Shown here: one piece after another, positions 8,865 to 17,767 of the stretch
Position numbering within the stretch: position 1 is the stretch's first letter
Layout: each line of letters opens with the position of its first letter
Assembly (NCBI GenBank): GCA_028822585.1
Contig: JAPKDL010000020.1
Span: forward strand, 1-37,061
Length of the DNA: 37,061 nt
Direction: 5' to 3'
DNA from: Alphaproteobacteria bacterium
Lineage (GTDB): Bacteria; Pseudomonadota; Alphaproteobacteria; UBA8366; GCA-2717185
Made by a program: the position numbers and the translations under genes
Notes under the pieces: model-generated
What the model was told of the DNA's origin: nothing
What the model saw: only the letters and a program-made list of their open reading frames with translations
The model's database searches: none

Positions 8865-9824
8865 CTATTGAGGCTCCCGAATAAGCTTTCGCAGCGTCAT
8901 CAGGTTTTCTGGTGGCTCGCCACTATCGAAACGGGGCCATGCGGTAAACGCCACTTCACCTACATATATATCGCCATGTTGATCGACCGCCAAACCATGT
9001 GGCGCGATGAACCGATCCGGTTCCTGGCCGCCAGGCGTTACACCCAGCCGCGAAATCAAGCCGCCTTTATTGTCCATGATCGACACGCGCGGCCCAATAT
9101 TCGGCACATTAAAGTTAACCGGCATGCCCGGGCCAAGTTCGCCGATATAAAACAGCGGGTCTTTCCCCGCGCTCATGCACAACCCGCAGGGGCGGTGCAT
9201 GTCATGCCATTGAGTTTCGAACTTGCCATTCCCGTCGAACACCTGGACGCGGTGATTTTCCCGGTCCGCGACATAGACCCAGCCATCATCATCACAACAA
9301 ATATTGTGTGCGATGTTGAATTGTCCAGGATCTGTGCCGGGTTCTCCCCACGACATGATTAATTTTCCGTCCGGCGAATATTTATGCACCCGAGAATTAC
9401 CGTAACCGTCGGATACATAGATGTCCCCACGAGGAGATAAAGCGGTGTGGGTGCATCGATGAAAGGGCTCGCCGCTCATATAAGGTGCCGGCTTGCCCGC
9501 AATACCCAAGGTCAACAAGACCTTACCGTCCAAAGTGCAACGCCGCATCGTGTGGTCGCCGTCATCAGTACAGTAAATTGTCTGATCCGGCGCAATATGC
9601 AACCCGTGGGGGCGGGTGAAAATATCTTCCCCCCAGGACTGTAAAAAATTTCCCTCCCGGTCGAAGACGATCATCGGATGTTCGCCGCGATTGAAAACGT
9701 AGACCTGGTCCTTGTCATCAACCGCAACCGCCGCCACATCCCGGAACGCCCAGCCATCCGGCAATTTCGCCCAATCTGTATCCACCCGATAGGTGTATTC
9801 ACCGCTACCCACTGTTACCGACAT
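8865..9824 (-). CDS. NHL-repeat beta-propeller protein (peptidyl-alpha-hydroxyglycine lyase-like)
   Basis: The protein has about 319 residues built of repeated blade units, each with a D-x-x-G-x-x-Y/W-V pattern: DDKDQVYVFNRG, SPRGDIYVSDGYGNSRV, DDDGWVYVADRENHRVQV and DQHGDIYVGEV. This is the NHL repeat of the six-bladed propeller family that includes peptidylglycine amidating lyases and lactonase-like hydrolases. I see no signal peptide. The start at 9824 is preferred because GGGGA lies six bases upstream; ATG 9845 would add seven residues without a ribosome site. It is the first gene of the four-gene run and divergent from the molybdenum hydroxylase. A role as lactonase or hydrolase for the pathway substrate is only a guess. 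Confidence 0.82.
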   Translation of the reverse strand: MSVTVGSGEYTYRVDTDWAKLPDGWAFRDVAAVAVDDKDQVYVFNRGEHPMIVFDREGNFLQSWGEDIFTRPHGLHIAPDQTIYCTDDGDHTMRRCTLDGKVLLTLGIAGKPAPYMSGEPFHRCTHTALSPRGDIYVSDGYGNSRVHKYSPDGKLIMSWGEPGTDPGQFNIAHNICCDDDGWVYVADRENHRVQVFDGNGKFETQWHDMHRPCGLCMSAGKDPLFYIGELGPGMPVNFNVPNIGPRVSIMDNKGGLISRLGVTPGGQEPDRFIAPHGLAVDQHGDIYVGEVAFTAWPRFDSGEPPENLMTLRKLIREPQ

Positions 9825-9944
9825 ATCATGTCCCCATCTTATCATCCAAATTTCACACTAATGCAGCCCGCCGACCCCATCAACCGACATAGACAGCGGA
9901 TGATCGACCCCGTAGACTCGGCTCAATAAATTAGAAATTTGAAC

Positions 9945-12332
9945 ATGCTCCCAACGCCCTATCCCATCTTGAAAAATTTACGTGTCATAGGCAAACATGT
10001 CCGGCGCAAGGAAGATGTGCGCCTGTTGACGGGACGCGGACGATTCACCGACGACTTCAGCGAGCCCGGTCAAGTCCACGCGACGATGGTGCGGTCGACA
10101 CATGCGCACGCGCTCATCCAATCCATAGACACGACACAGGCGCGGTCTATGTCGGGCGTGCTGGGCGTTTTCACTGGCGCGGATTTGCAAGAATTGAGTG
10201 AAATTCCGCACGATCCGTTACCAAAAACACAGTTCGACCTAAAACTGCACGCGCCGGGGGCCTCCGTCGGCGATCCGGTGTTCTTAGGCGTCCACACATT
10301 ATTGCCGATAGATAAAGCCCGATACGTAGGCGAAGCCCTGGCCATGGTCGTGGCCGAAACCCAGGAGCAAGCCTTTGACGCCGCCGACGCCATCGAAATC
10401 GATTACGAGCCCCTGCCTTCGGTAACGGCCACCGCCGACGCCGCCAATCCAAACGCGCCGCGCCTGTGGGATGACATGCCCGACAATGTCGCCATCGAAA
10501 CCTTTTTCGGCGACCAGGATGCAACGAACGCCGCCTTCGCCAAGGCCGACCATGTGATCGAGATGTCGTTCAACATTGGCCGCGTGACCGGCGTCCCGAT
10601 GGAGCCGCGATCCGCGCTGGCCAAGCATGACCCCATAGCACAACAAACCACCCTATATGCAGGTAGCGGCGGCGTCGTCCGACAAAAACGTGAAATCGCC
10701 ACAGTGCTTTGTGTAGAGCCCGACGCGATCCGGGTCATCGCCTATGACATTGGCGGAAATTTTGGAACCCGCAATCGGGTTTACGTGGAATTCGGCCTAG
10801 CAGCCTGGGCCGCCAAACGGCTCGGCCGCCCGGTCAAATTCACCGCACTGCGCGGCGAATCCTTCATTAGCGATTATCAAGGCCGAGATGCATTGATCGA
10901 CATGTCGTTGGCGCTAAACAAAGCAGGTAAATTTCTGGGTCTTCGCGCATCCAACCTCAGCAATCTTGGCGCACGCTGCATTTCGTTGTCCCCGCTGTCA
11001 AAAGGATCAGGTATTATTACCGGATCTTACAGCATTCCCACCGCCTATTTGCAATCCCGTGCGGTGTATTCAAACACGCCACCGACCAACGCCTACCGAA
11101 GCTCCGGTCGTCCAGAAGTCATATTCGCCATTGAACGATTAGTCGATACCGCCGCAGCAGAACTGGGCATGGATCCTATTGCGCTACGTCGGCAAAATCT
11201 CGTGACGCCGGACCAGATGCCCTACACCAATGCGGTCGGCATGGTGTATGACAGTGGCGAATATGAAGCCGCGTTGGACAAGGCCATGGCGTTGTCGGAT
11301 TGGGATAGCTTTCCCGCCCGTCGCGACGCCGCCACAAAGCGCGGTAAACATCTGGGGCGCGGCTTGGCCCATTATGTTGAATCCTCTATCGGCAACCCCA
11401 TCGAACAAGCACAAATCCACATTCGCCACGGCGATGGGAGCAGTGACGAAATCCATGTGGTGATCGGCACCCAACCCAGCGGCCAGGGCCACGAGACAAG
11501 TTTTGCCCAAGTCGCCGCCGAATGGCTCGGCGTGCCCGTCGCACAGATTCGTATCGTGTTGGGCGACACCAATATCGTAAATGTTGGCGGTGGATCGCAT
11601 TCTGGACGGTCCATGCGAATGGCGAGCACGGTTATCGTCAAAGCAGCTGACGCGCTGATAGCCAAAGGCAAGCGTCTCGCCGCCAACGTTCTGGAAGCCG
11701 CTGAAACCGATATTGATTTCGCCGAGGGGCGATTTTTTGTAACGGGCACGGATCGCGGCCTTTCGATTTTTGAACTTGCCGCCGCCGCGCCGGTCAGCGA
11801 CCCCCTATCCGCTGTCGAAAACAACGAAATGCATACGCCCGTGTTTCCCAATGGCTGCCATGTCTGTGAAGTCGAGGTTGACCCGGAAACCGGCTATTTG
11901 GAGATTCAACGTTACACGGCCATCGACGATGTGGGCCGCGCAATTAACCCGTTAATCGTCGACGGTCAAACCCATGGCGGCATCGCCCAAGGCGTGGGAC
12001 AAGCAATGTGGGAACAATGCGTGTTCGATGAAAACGGGCAGCCTTTATCCGGATCGTTCATGGATTACAGTATGCCACGCGCGCTGCATTTTCCGTCATT
12101 CCAAACCGCATTGCATGAAGTGCCGTCACCGACCAACCCACTTGGCGTGAAGGCGGGCGGTGAAGGAGGCACAACACCGGCGCTGGCAGTCATCGTGAAC
12201 GCGGTCGTGAACGCCCTGCGCGTGGCCGGGGTCTCCAACCTGGCACTGCGCAACCTGACAATGCCGTTGACGCCGGAAAAGATATGGCGGGCGATCAACC
12301 AGCACTCGGAACAACGAAAGACACAAGCATAA
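9945..12332 (+). CDS. Xanthine dehydrogenase/CoxL-family molybdenum hydroxylase, large subunit
   Basis: The ~795-residue molybdopterin-binding subunit belongs to the xanthine oxidase family, which hydroxylates aldehydes, N-heterocycles or other C-H substrates with water. The N-terminal domain opens VIGKHVRRKEDVRLLTGRG. Cofactor motifs follow in order: GGNFGTRN, AYRSSGRPE at the active-site loop, QPSGQGHE, and GGEGGTTPA near the C-terminus, which carries the catalytic glutamate. The loop is not AYxCSFR, so it is not a form I CO dehydrogenase. No FAD (coxM) or 2Fe-2S (coxS) subunit gene is adjacent, which is unusual. The start may be ATG 9945 or TTG 9939; neither has a clear ribosome site. It runs divergently from the NHL-ligase-dehydratase run and may feed it. 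Confidence 0.9.
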   Translation: MLPTPYPILKNLRVIGKHVRRKEDVRLLTGRGRFTDDFSEPGQVHATMVRSTHAHALIQSIDTTQARSMSGVLGVFTGADLQELSEIPHDPLPKTQFDLKLHAPGASVGDPVFLGVHTLLPIDKARYVGEALAMVVAETQEQAFDAADAIEIDYEPLPSVTATADAANPNAPRLWDDMPDNVAIETFFGDQDATNAAFAKADHVIEMSFNIGRVTGVPMEPRSALAKHDPIAQQTTLYAGSGGVVRQKREIATVLCVEPDAIRVIAYDIGGNFGTRNRVYVEFGLAAWAAKRLGRPVKFTALRGESFISDYQGRDALIDMSLALNKAGKFLGLRASNLSNLGARCISLSPLSKGSGIITGSYSIPTAYLQSRAVYSNTPPTNAYRSSGRPEVIFAIERLVDTAAAELGMDPIALRRQNLVTPDQMPYTNAVGMVYDSGEYEAALDKAMALSDWDSFPARRDAATKRGKHLGRGLAHYVESSIGNPIEQAQIHIRHGDGSSDEIHVVIGTQPSGQGHETSFAQVAAEWLGVPVAQIRIVLGDTNIVNVGGGSHSGRSMRMASTVIVKAADALIAKGKRLAANVLEAAETDIDFAEGRFFVTGTDRGLSIFELAAAAPVSDPLSAVENNEMHTPVFPNGCHVCEVEVDPETGYLEIQRYTAIDDVGRAINPLIVDGQTHGGIAQGVGQAMWEQCVFDENGQPLSGSFMDYSMPRALHFPSFQTALHEVPSPTNPLGVKAGGEGGTTPALAVIVNAVVNALRVAGVSNLALRNLTMPLTPEKIWRAINQHSEQRKTQA

Positions 12333-12342
12333 CGGAATCGCT

Positions 12343-13092
12343 ACAATCTCTGAACATTATTTCATTTCCCGACACGGGTAATCAGCCGTTGTTCGCGGGA
12401 ACGGGAAAAGGGTTTCCGGTGCACAAGGTATAGACATCGTCAGGGAAACAACGCCCAGCTCCATGTATCAAGCGCAAAACTGATCGCTAGAGAATTCGAT
12501 TTAGCGTGCACGGCGGTGGACACCATCTTTGCGTATCAGAAAGGCACCGGTGAAATCGAACTCGACCGGGAACCCGGTTTTTTCATCGCCATGGGCGCAA
12601 CGCAAATTGAACTTTGTTTCGTCACCAACCCGGACATCAAATTTTTCGCCGACCTTAAAGGCAACACCATCGCCATGGACGTGTTAACGACAGGTTTCGC
12701 CTTCGTGTTGCACCAAATGCTGGAAAACGCCGGCTGTCCCAAGATGACATCGCGTAGGTGTCCGTAGATTCCACGCCCAGCCGGGAGGACGCCGTGACCG
12801 CCTTCAGCGGGGACACCTCAACGCACCAGATTGGGGCCCGGGCCCCCACGGGGCGACGCAGAAGACATACTAGCGCGCAACAGCCAATTATGAAGCCACA
12901 ATCCGTTGCGCCACCATGAATAAATTGATGGCACCGCGCACCGGGTTAACGCCAAACGCAACCATCGAGCCCAAAAGCCTTCAAACAGTGCTAGATTTAC
13001 GCGCCCACTTCGGACGCACGGTGCCCGGCGCTCCAGAAAAATATCTCGACCTGTCCAATTACAACGCCGTGATGGACAGCCGAAACGCATGA
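12343..13092 (+). pseudogene. Remnant of an ABC transporter substrate-binding protein (NMT1/SsuA-like)
   Basis: Joined frames give the pattern of an NMT1-type periplasmic binding protein. LNIISFPDTGNQPLF and GTGKGF come first. After a stop and shift near 12433 the frame reads IDIVRETTPSSMYQAQ, and after another shift near 12481 KLIAREFDLACTAVDTIFAY. The long central piece at 12516-12767 continues FFIAMGATQIELCFVTNPD and GNTIAMDVLTTGFAFVLHQM. A C-terminal piece near 12960-13092 reads LQTVLDLRAHFGRTVPG then EKYLDLSNYN. At least two frameshifts and several stops are present, so the gene is dead. No permease or ATPase gene remains beside it. It once probably imported a small organic solute for the surrounding catabolic cluster. 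Confidence 0.75.
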
Positions 13093-13173
13093 TCTCGAAA
13101 ACCATTGTTCCGCCTGAACGGACATGTAAGGCTCGGTCAAATTAAAAAAATAGAACAATAGGGAAACCTCGAA

Positions 13174-13809
13174 ATGATCCATGAACTTAGAACCTACACA
13201 TTCCATCCAGGGAAATTGCCCGGTTATTTGAAAATAGCCGAGGATATTGGCAGGCCCATTCGTGGTAATGATTACGGCGTCAATCTTGGCTATTGGACAA
13301 CCGAATTTGGGCAGCTCAACCAGATCTGGCATCTTTGGGAATACGAAGACTTGAACGCCCGCGAAGCATTGCGGGCCAAGCTATCGCAAAATAAGGATTG
13401 GACCGGCCAGTATGTAGATAAAATCCGTGAACTGATCCAACGCCAGGATATTCGCATCATGACGCCGCAAGTCGATTTCACGCCGCCAACAAGTGACGGT
13501 AATGTCTACGAATATCGATATTACCGGACGCAAACTGGACGAGCGAACGAATGGATGGGCCACTTCAAAGACATCATGCCGGTGCGGGAAAAGTATTCTA
13601 AAAATGTCGGAATCTGGAGCACCCAATCGCCGCAACCCAACGAAGTCTCGCATATGTGGGCCTATGAGAGCCTGGACGCGCGCGCCGCAAGTCGCGCAAA
13701 GGTCGGCGCTGATAAGGATTGGCGTGGCTTTTTAGCCAAAGCGGGATCGTTTCTGGTTGAAATGAACTCAATTGTGCTGACGCCGACGAATTACTCACCC
13801 GCCAAATAA
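13174..13809 (+). CDS. NIPSNAP family protein with two tandem domains
   Basis: The protein has 211 residues made of two ferredoxin-like halves. The first starts MIHELRTYTFHPGK and ends near residue 105; the second starts VYEYRYYRTQTGRANEW and ends VEMNSIVLTPTNYSP. Both carry the family's R-x-Y-x-x-x-x-G opening and a W-x-Y-E-x-L/D element (LWEYEDLNARE, MWAYESLDARA). NIPSNAP proteins are dimeric alpha-beta-barrel proteins, often beside degradation genes, and their enzymatic role is mostly unknown. AGGGA eight bases upstream supports the start. It is intact although both neighbours on the same strand are broken, which suggests it is still selected. Confidence 0.85.
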   Translation: MIHELRTYTFHPGKLPGYLKIAEDIGRPIRGNDYGVNLGYWTTEFGQLNQIWHLWEYEDLNAREALRAKLSQNKDWTGQYVDKIRELIQRQDIRIMTPQVDFTPPTSDGNVYEYRYYRTQTGRANEWMGHFKDIMPVREKYSKNVGIWSTQSPQPNEVSHMWAYESLDARAASRAKVGADKDWRGFLAKAGSFLVEMNSIVLTPTNYSPAK

Positions 13810-13836
13810 CAGTTTCCCCATCAAGGAGAACTGGCC

Positions 13837-14200
13837 ATGACTGGAGAAAGATTACGTCACGCACCCATCATCCGGCGAACAAATGAATTTCCTCCAGAAA
13901 TAGGCTGGTTCGCCAATGAAACACAAATGGTGTTAAACCCTGATGAGGATCACCCGACCGAATCCAACGCTGGCATCCTGAGTTCATCTACCTGGCGCGG
14001 CATTTCCACTTCACAATAATAACTTAGTGTAAATACAGCATGTCATCGAAGGGGAATGCTGGTTTGGCGAGGACACGCTCGGCCCCGGTAACATGATCTA
14101 TATGCAGGATCCGCATTTAGAACACTACACGCACACCGAACGCGGCTGCAAAATACTATTCGTGCAATATTCGGGATCCCCAACCATTGAAGGGCCTTAG
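13837..14200 (+). pseudogene. Broken cupin-domain protein
   Basis: A good start (AAGGAG then ATG 13837) opens a frame with MTGERLRHAPIIRR and GWFANETQMVLNPD, ending at TAA 14017-14019 inside what should be the cupin barrel. From about 14041 a different frame continues HVIEGECWFGEDTLGPGNM, then PHLEHYTHTERGCKILFVQ, to TAG 14198-14200. These are the two cupin motifs, with G-x-G preceding the turn and the H-x-x-H-T metal-site region. The full product would be about 120 residues. The frame break makes it a pseudogene. It sits 27 bases after the NIPSNAP gene and was probably co-transcribed with it. Confidence 0.75.
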
Positions 14201-14259
14201 TGTGACGGTTGTTTCAATGCGAAGACCACACCTAATACCGCCAATGAAAACCTGGAGTG

Positions 14260-14409
14260 CTAGCTACTAACAACCACATTCTCGTTCATGGCCAACTGGC
14301 TACCGTTTTCATCACTTTCATAGACGGAATAGCCAATGCCACCAATGGTGACAGACCCCGTGTTAGTCCAACCATGATAGACTAGACATCTTAAATAATT
14401 TGGGCGCAA
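14260..14409 (-). pseudogene. Short fragment of a repeat-type secreted protein C-terminus (uncertain)
   Basis: A 49-codon frame (TTG 14409 possible, stop 14260-14262) reads WTNTGSVTIGGIGYSVYESD and then ends AMNENVVVSS. The beta-rich, Asp/Gly/Asn-rich wording resembles the C-terminal end of hemolysin-type secreted proteins, but the match is by impression only. No full gene surrounds it, so it is a fragment or a chance frame. Confidence 0.25.
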
Positions 14410-14449
14410 AAATCAATGTGATGGTCCGATTGTATGAAGGAAAGGCACC

Positions 14450-15238
14450 TCAACGACCCACGAACCGGGGTGCGCGCTTTTCGAGAAACGCCTGCACGCC
14501 TTCACGTCTGTCTTCAGTATCCAGCGCCTGGTCTTGCCCCCAGGACTCCAGCATAGCGCCATCCCAGGGGTCCCGAGTAAGTCCTTTCAACACCGCTTGT
14601 TTGGCTAAGGCAATATGTTTGGTGGGGCCTGCTGCAAGTTTAGTAGCCAACACCAGCGCCCGGTCCAGGACTTCGTTCGGCGCGGTAATTTCCTGAATTA
14701 AACCCGCCTCACGCGCTTCAACAAGGTCTATATCTTCGGCAAGATAAAGCCAGTTCAAGGCGCGGCCATATCCCACGAGTTTAGGCAATGTCCAGGTCAC
14801 CAGGTCGTCCGGGTGAATGGCGCGCTTTAACCAAATGGGCAGCAAACGCGCCGATTCGGAACAGAACCGGATGTCGCACAATAGCGCCAGGCCAAGGCCT
14901 CCGCCGGCCGCCACGCCATTTATAGCAGCGATGGTTGGCTTCGGCATCTCCAGCAGTTCTAGGCACCATGCAAAGCGCGGCTCATTCGACGCGGTCGGCC
15001 AGGTACGTTTATCGTCTGCGCTAAGATCAGCGCCGGAGCAAAAACCCCGCCCCGCGCCCGTCAGCACCATTGCGCGCGCCGCATCATCATCCCGAATTTG
15101 GCGTAGCATCTTGCGTATTTCTTCACGCATGACGCCATCAAACGCATTCAGGCGGTCCGGGCGATTCAAAGTAACAACAACAACGCCATCCGCACGCGCA
15201 TCGATAGAAAGAGTCTTGTAATCAGAATAATTGCTCAC
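14450..15238 (-). CDS. Enoyl-CoA hydratase/isomerase family protein
   Basis: This crotonase-fold protein of 262 residues acts on a CoA thioester by hydration, isomerisation or C-C bond cleavage. The oxyanion-hole motifs are clear: AGRGFCSGADLS near residue 65 and NGVAAGGGLGLALL near 108. The usual catalytic Glu in the second motif region (GNAGGCG...E type) is not obvious, because ICDIRFCSESA-like sequence follows, so the reaction type cannot be assigned. The start is GTG 15238, overlapping the TGA of the upstream GST gene as GTGA, which implies translational coupling and a two-gene operon. It could serve beta-oxidation of the acid activated elsewhere in the region. Confidence 0.88.
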   Translation of the reverse strand: MSNYSDYKTLSIDARADGVVVVTLNRPDRLNAFDGVMREEIRKMLRQIRDDDAARAMVLTGAGRGFCSGADLSADDKRTWPTASNEPRFAWCLELLEMPKPTIAAINGVAAGGGLGLALLCDIRFCSESARLLPIWLKRAIHPDDLVTWTLPKLVGYGRALNWLYLAEDIDLVEAREAGLIQEITAPNEVLDRALVLATKLAAGPTKHIALAKQAVLKGLTRDPWDGAMLESWGQDQALDTEDRREGVQAFLEKRAPRFVGR

Positions 15239-15846
15239 GGCGCTGTCTCCACAAAGCTGGGCCGCGCAGTAATTTTTTCAAAATAAGCTGTTAGCACAGG
15301 TGACCCCGCTAAGGCCGCTTCACCTTCGGTAAAATTGCGCACCGCCGCCAATATAGGTACCAGGAAACAATCCGCCATGGAAAACGCATCGCTCCCCAAA
15401 AACCCCGGCGCCACCGCAGTTTCGAGCACGGCGAACATTCGTGGAAATCGCTTGATTGCCTTGTCGATTTCGCTCCGCACGACATTACCGTCATCGTCTT
15501 TGTGAAACGCATATTCGACGACGTAGCGGCGCATCAGCAACTGATCAACAGACGACGCCGTCAGGGAGACCCATTGATTTACGAGCGCTGCGGCGCGCGG
15601 ATCGCGCGGGATCATCGGCGAACCGTCAAAACCGTCGTCGATATATCGCGCAATGGCCTGGGATTCCGCCAATTCAAGACCATCATGGCGCATGACGGGG
15701 ATCTGTCCCATAGGATGAATGGCCTTGACCTCGTCGGAATGCGGCATCGCGGGCATCAAATTGTATTCAACGCCTTTTTCCCGCGCGATCATACAGACAG
15801 CGCGCACGAAATTGGATCGTGGAATTCCAATTATATCCAGGGCCAT
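15235..15846 (-). CDS. Glutathione S-transferase family protein
   Basis: The protein has 203 residues with the two-domain GST layout. The thioredoxin-like N-terminal domain starts MALDIIGIPRSNFVRAV, where Ser11 is the likely glutathione-activating residue. The cis-proline motif GQIPVM near residue 48 and the ESQAI glutathione-binding motif near 61-65 are both present. The C-terminal helical domain contains FSMADCFLVPIL, the N-capping box region. AAAGG eight bases upstream supports the start. It overlaps the enoyl-CoA hydratase gene by four bases. Divergent from it is a second GST gene. The substrate is unknown; detoxification of pathway intermediates is plausible. Confidence 0.87.
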   Translation of the reverse strand: MALDIIGIPRSNFVRAVCMIAREKGVEYNLMPAMPHSDEVKAIHPMGQIPVMRHDGLELAESQAIARYIDDGFDGSPMIPRDPRAAALVNQWVSLTASSVDQLLMRRYVVEYAFHKDDDGNVVRSEIDKAIKRFPRMFAVLETAVAPGFLGSDAFSMADCFLVPILAAVRNFTEGEAALAGSPVLTAYFEKITARPSFVETAP

Positions 15847-16015
15847 ATCGTCTACCTTTCAAATTATCCCAACAACAACAGTTAGCAAATTGTCGCGCGG
15901 CAGCGACGTTGACGCAAGCTGCTGTTCATGAAAGACACCCAATGTATGTTTCATGCATGGACAAAAGGCGTCGGCAAGGCGCACCCTTCATACACAACTT
16001 TAGAAAGCTCCGGTC

Positions 16016-16654
16016 ATGAAAAATAGAGAACGTGTCCTGTGGGGAATCGGAAGTTCGCGGGCGCTGCGGGCGCATTGGGCGTTGATTGAACTCGGCCTTG
16101 AGTATCGCAGCGAGCCCATTGGTTCGCGCACCGGTGCCACCAAAACAGATGCGTACACCATCCTAAATCCGCGTCAAAAAATTCCGGTGCTCCAAGACGG
16201 CGATCTAATTTTGAGCGAAAGCGCGGCCATCGTCGCGTATTTGGCGGAACGATATGGCGATCCAGGGCGCCCGTTAATGCCGGAAAACATTACGGACCGG
16301 GCGCACTACTTTGAATGGCAATCCTTCATCTGTATGGAACTGGACGCCACCAGCCTGTACGTCCTGCGCCGCCACGAATATCTGCCGGAAACCTATGGGG
16401 ACGCACCCGCCGCCGTCGCGGGTGCCAAAGATTATTTCACCCGAATGATCGGCGCAGCGTCAAACGCTTTTGATGACGATAGACCTTTTTTACTTGGTGA
16501 CGCCTTCAGCGGCGTTGATATTTTGATGTCGACAATAATTGATTGGGCGTTGCGCTATGGATTGGCCATACCGGTCCCATTCCTGGCCTATCAGGACCGC
16601 GTCGCCGCCCGCCCCAGCCACGCCGCCGCGCGACGGGCGAACCAATCGCCGTAA
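16016..16654 (+). CDS. Glutathione S-transferase family protein (second copy, distinct)
   Basis: The protein has 212 residues. The N-terminal thioredoxin fold reads VLWGIGSSRALRAHWAL, with a serine-type active-site region, then QKIPVLQDGDL with the cis-proline and LSESAAIVAYLAERYG for glutathione binding. The helical C-terminal domain contains FSGVDILMSTIIDW. It differs widely from the minus-strand GST across the 169-base divergent gap, so it is not a recent duplicate. A VOC/glyoxalase gene follows on the same strand after 91 bases, a pairing that suggests glutathione-dependent detoxification. The ribosome site is weak. Confidence 0.85.
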   Translation: MKNRERVLWGIGSSRALRAHWALIELGLEYRSEPIGSRTGATKTDAYTILNPRQKIPVLQDGDLILSESAAIVAYLAERYGDPGRPLMPENITDRAHYFEWQSFICMELDATSLYVLRRHEYLPETYGDAPAAVAGAKDYFTRMIGAASNAFDDDRPFLLGDAFSGVDILMSTIIDWALRYGLAIPVPFLAYQDRVAARPSHAAARRANQSP

Positions 16655-16745
16655 TCCGAGGCAGCAACGCCAAAAACTATTGCACCAAGGGAACCACATG
16701 CTAACAATCAAGGCAATTCAGTAAACACATCGGGAGCACACGTAC

Positions 16746-17186
16746 ATGCGCTATCTGCACACCATGATCCGGGTTTCAAACCTCGACGACACTTTGAATT
16801 TTCTTTGCAATTTGATGGGAATGGTCGAAACCCGGCGCACCGAAAGCGAAAAAGGCCGCTACACTAATATATTTCTCGCCGCCTCGGAAGATGTCGACGC
16901 CGCCAAGGCCGACCGCGCCCCCGTCGTCGAGTTAACCTATAACTGGGATCCGGAAGATTATCAGGGTGGACGCAATTTCGGCCACCTCGCATTTGAGGTC
17001 GATAATATTTATGACACCTGCCAAAAACTAATGGACGCAGGCGTCACCATCAATCGCCCGCCCCGCGACGGCCACATGGCGTTCGTCCGTACGCCCGATC
17101 ATATTTCAATCGAATTGTTGCAAAAAGATGGTTCCCTGGACGCACAAGAACCCTGGGCGTCAATGGAAAACACTGGCGCCTGGTAA
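16746..17186 (+). CDS. VOC family protein, glyoxalase I-like (lactoylglutathione lyase)
   Basis: The 146-residue metal enzyme has a glyoxalase I-like fold (paired beta-alpha-beta-beta-beta modules). Candidate metal ligands are in the right order: His5 or nearby in [12 protein letters not shown], Glu in VVELTYNW, His in [11 protein letters not shown] and Glu in HISIELLQ. This four-ligand set is typical of GloA, which turns the hemithioacetal of methylglyoxal and glutathione into lactoylglutathione. The wording of its N-terminus ([16 protein letters not shown]) closely follows GloA. GGGAG ten bases upstream supports the start. Being next to a GST gene fits glutathione chemistry. Confidence 0.88.
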   Translation: MRYLHTMIRVSNLDDTLNFLCNLMGMVETRRTESEKGRYTNIFLAASEDVDAAKADRAPVVELTYNWDPEDYQGGRNFGHLAFEVDNIYDTCQKLMDAGVTINRPPRDGHMAFVRTPDHISIELLQKDGSLDAQEPWASMENTGAW

Positions 17187-17548
17187 AGGCGGTATAAGGT
17201 ATCGACTATAGCGCCGGTGCCGTCATGTTTCCCCGGATGCGATTGCGTCCGTGCACGCGTTTATAATCGAGTCCTCCCACGATCGTGAAGACGAAATGGA
17301 TTACTAAACCGCCCACTGGGCAATCTTTGACGCTGCCTTCAGTGTCGACAATTTGGGAGTCTTGAGGATTAGTCGCCCCTCTTGTGAGATCCAGTTTAAA
17401 TGTTAGTGCATGATCGAAATTCTTGCCAACCGAACGATAGTTTCGGGACCAGCGAACGGTAGCCCAAAGCACAGTGCGGTCTCTTTGTGTTATAATATTT
17501 CCTCCATTCTTCGATGAAGACCTGTGACTCTTTTAGGCTGTAGGAGAC
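17187..17548. other. Intergenic region before the IS remnants
   Basis: A minus-strand frame of 88 codons at 17206-17472 (MLWATVRWSRN..., ending NMTAPAL) is open but matches no family I know, so I leave it as a possible fragment. Near 17533 the sequence TGTGACTCTTTTAG could be an insertion-sequence end next to the transposase remnant. The base composition begins to drop towards A+T here. Confidence 0.35.
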
Positions 17549-17767
17549 TTAGCTGTTTAGCAATTTCTCCCTGAAGCGGGCGTTAAAACTCTCACAGTAG
17601 CCGTTCTCCCACGGTGATCCTGGCACGATGTACGGCGTCTTTGCTCCGACAGCCGCAATCCAGTCTCTAACGGTCTGCGCAATAAACTTAGGGCCGTTGC
17701 CTGGCTTGATGAACGCAGGAACCCCAAGCAAGATAAACAGGTCCGCCTACACATCGATGACATCCAT
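17549..17767 (-). pseudogene. IS3-family transposase (OrfB) C-terminal remnant
   Basis: The minus-strand frame reads DVIDV, a stop, then ADLFILLGVPAFIK, GNGPKFIAQTVRDWIAAVG, PGSPWENGYCESFNARFRE. This is the end of the DDE integrase core of IS3/IS407-type transposases. The second catalytic Asp, normally DNGPEF, is changed to GNGPKF, and an in-frame TAG lies near 17747. The last glutamate (WENGYCES) survives. The N-terminal half and OrfA are missing here. It is an inactive scrap. Confidence 0.8.

Noticed and set aside
9945-12332. Form I carbon monoxide dehydrogenase CoxL
   Set aside because: The active-site loop is AYRSSGRPE, not AYxCSFR.
17206-17472. 88-codon minus-strand frame as a real gene
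   Set aside because: No family recognised, no ribosome site and it sits in decayed DNA beside IS scraps.
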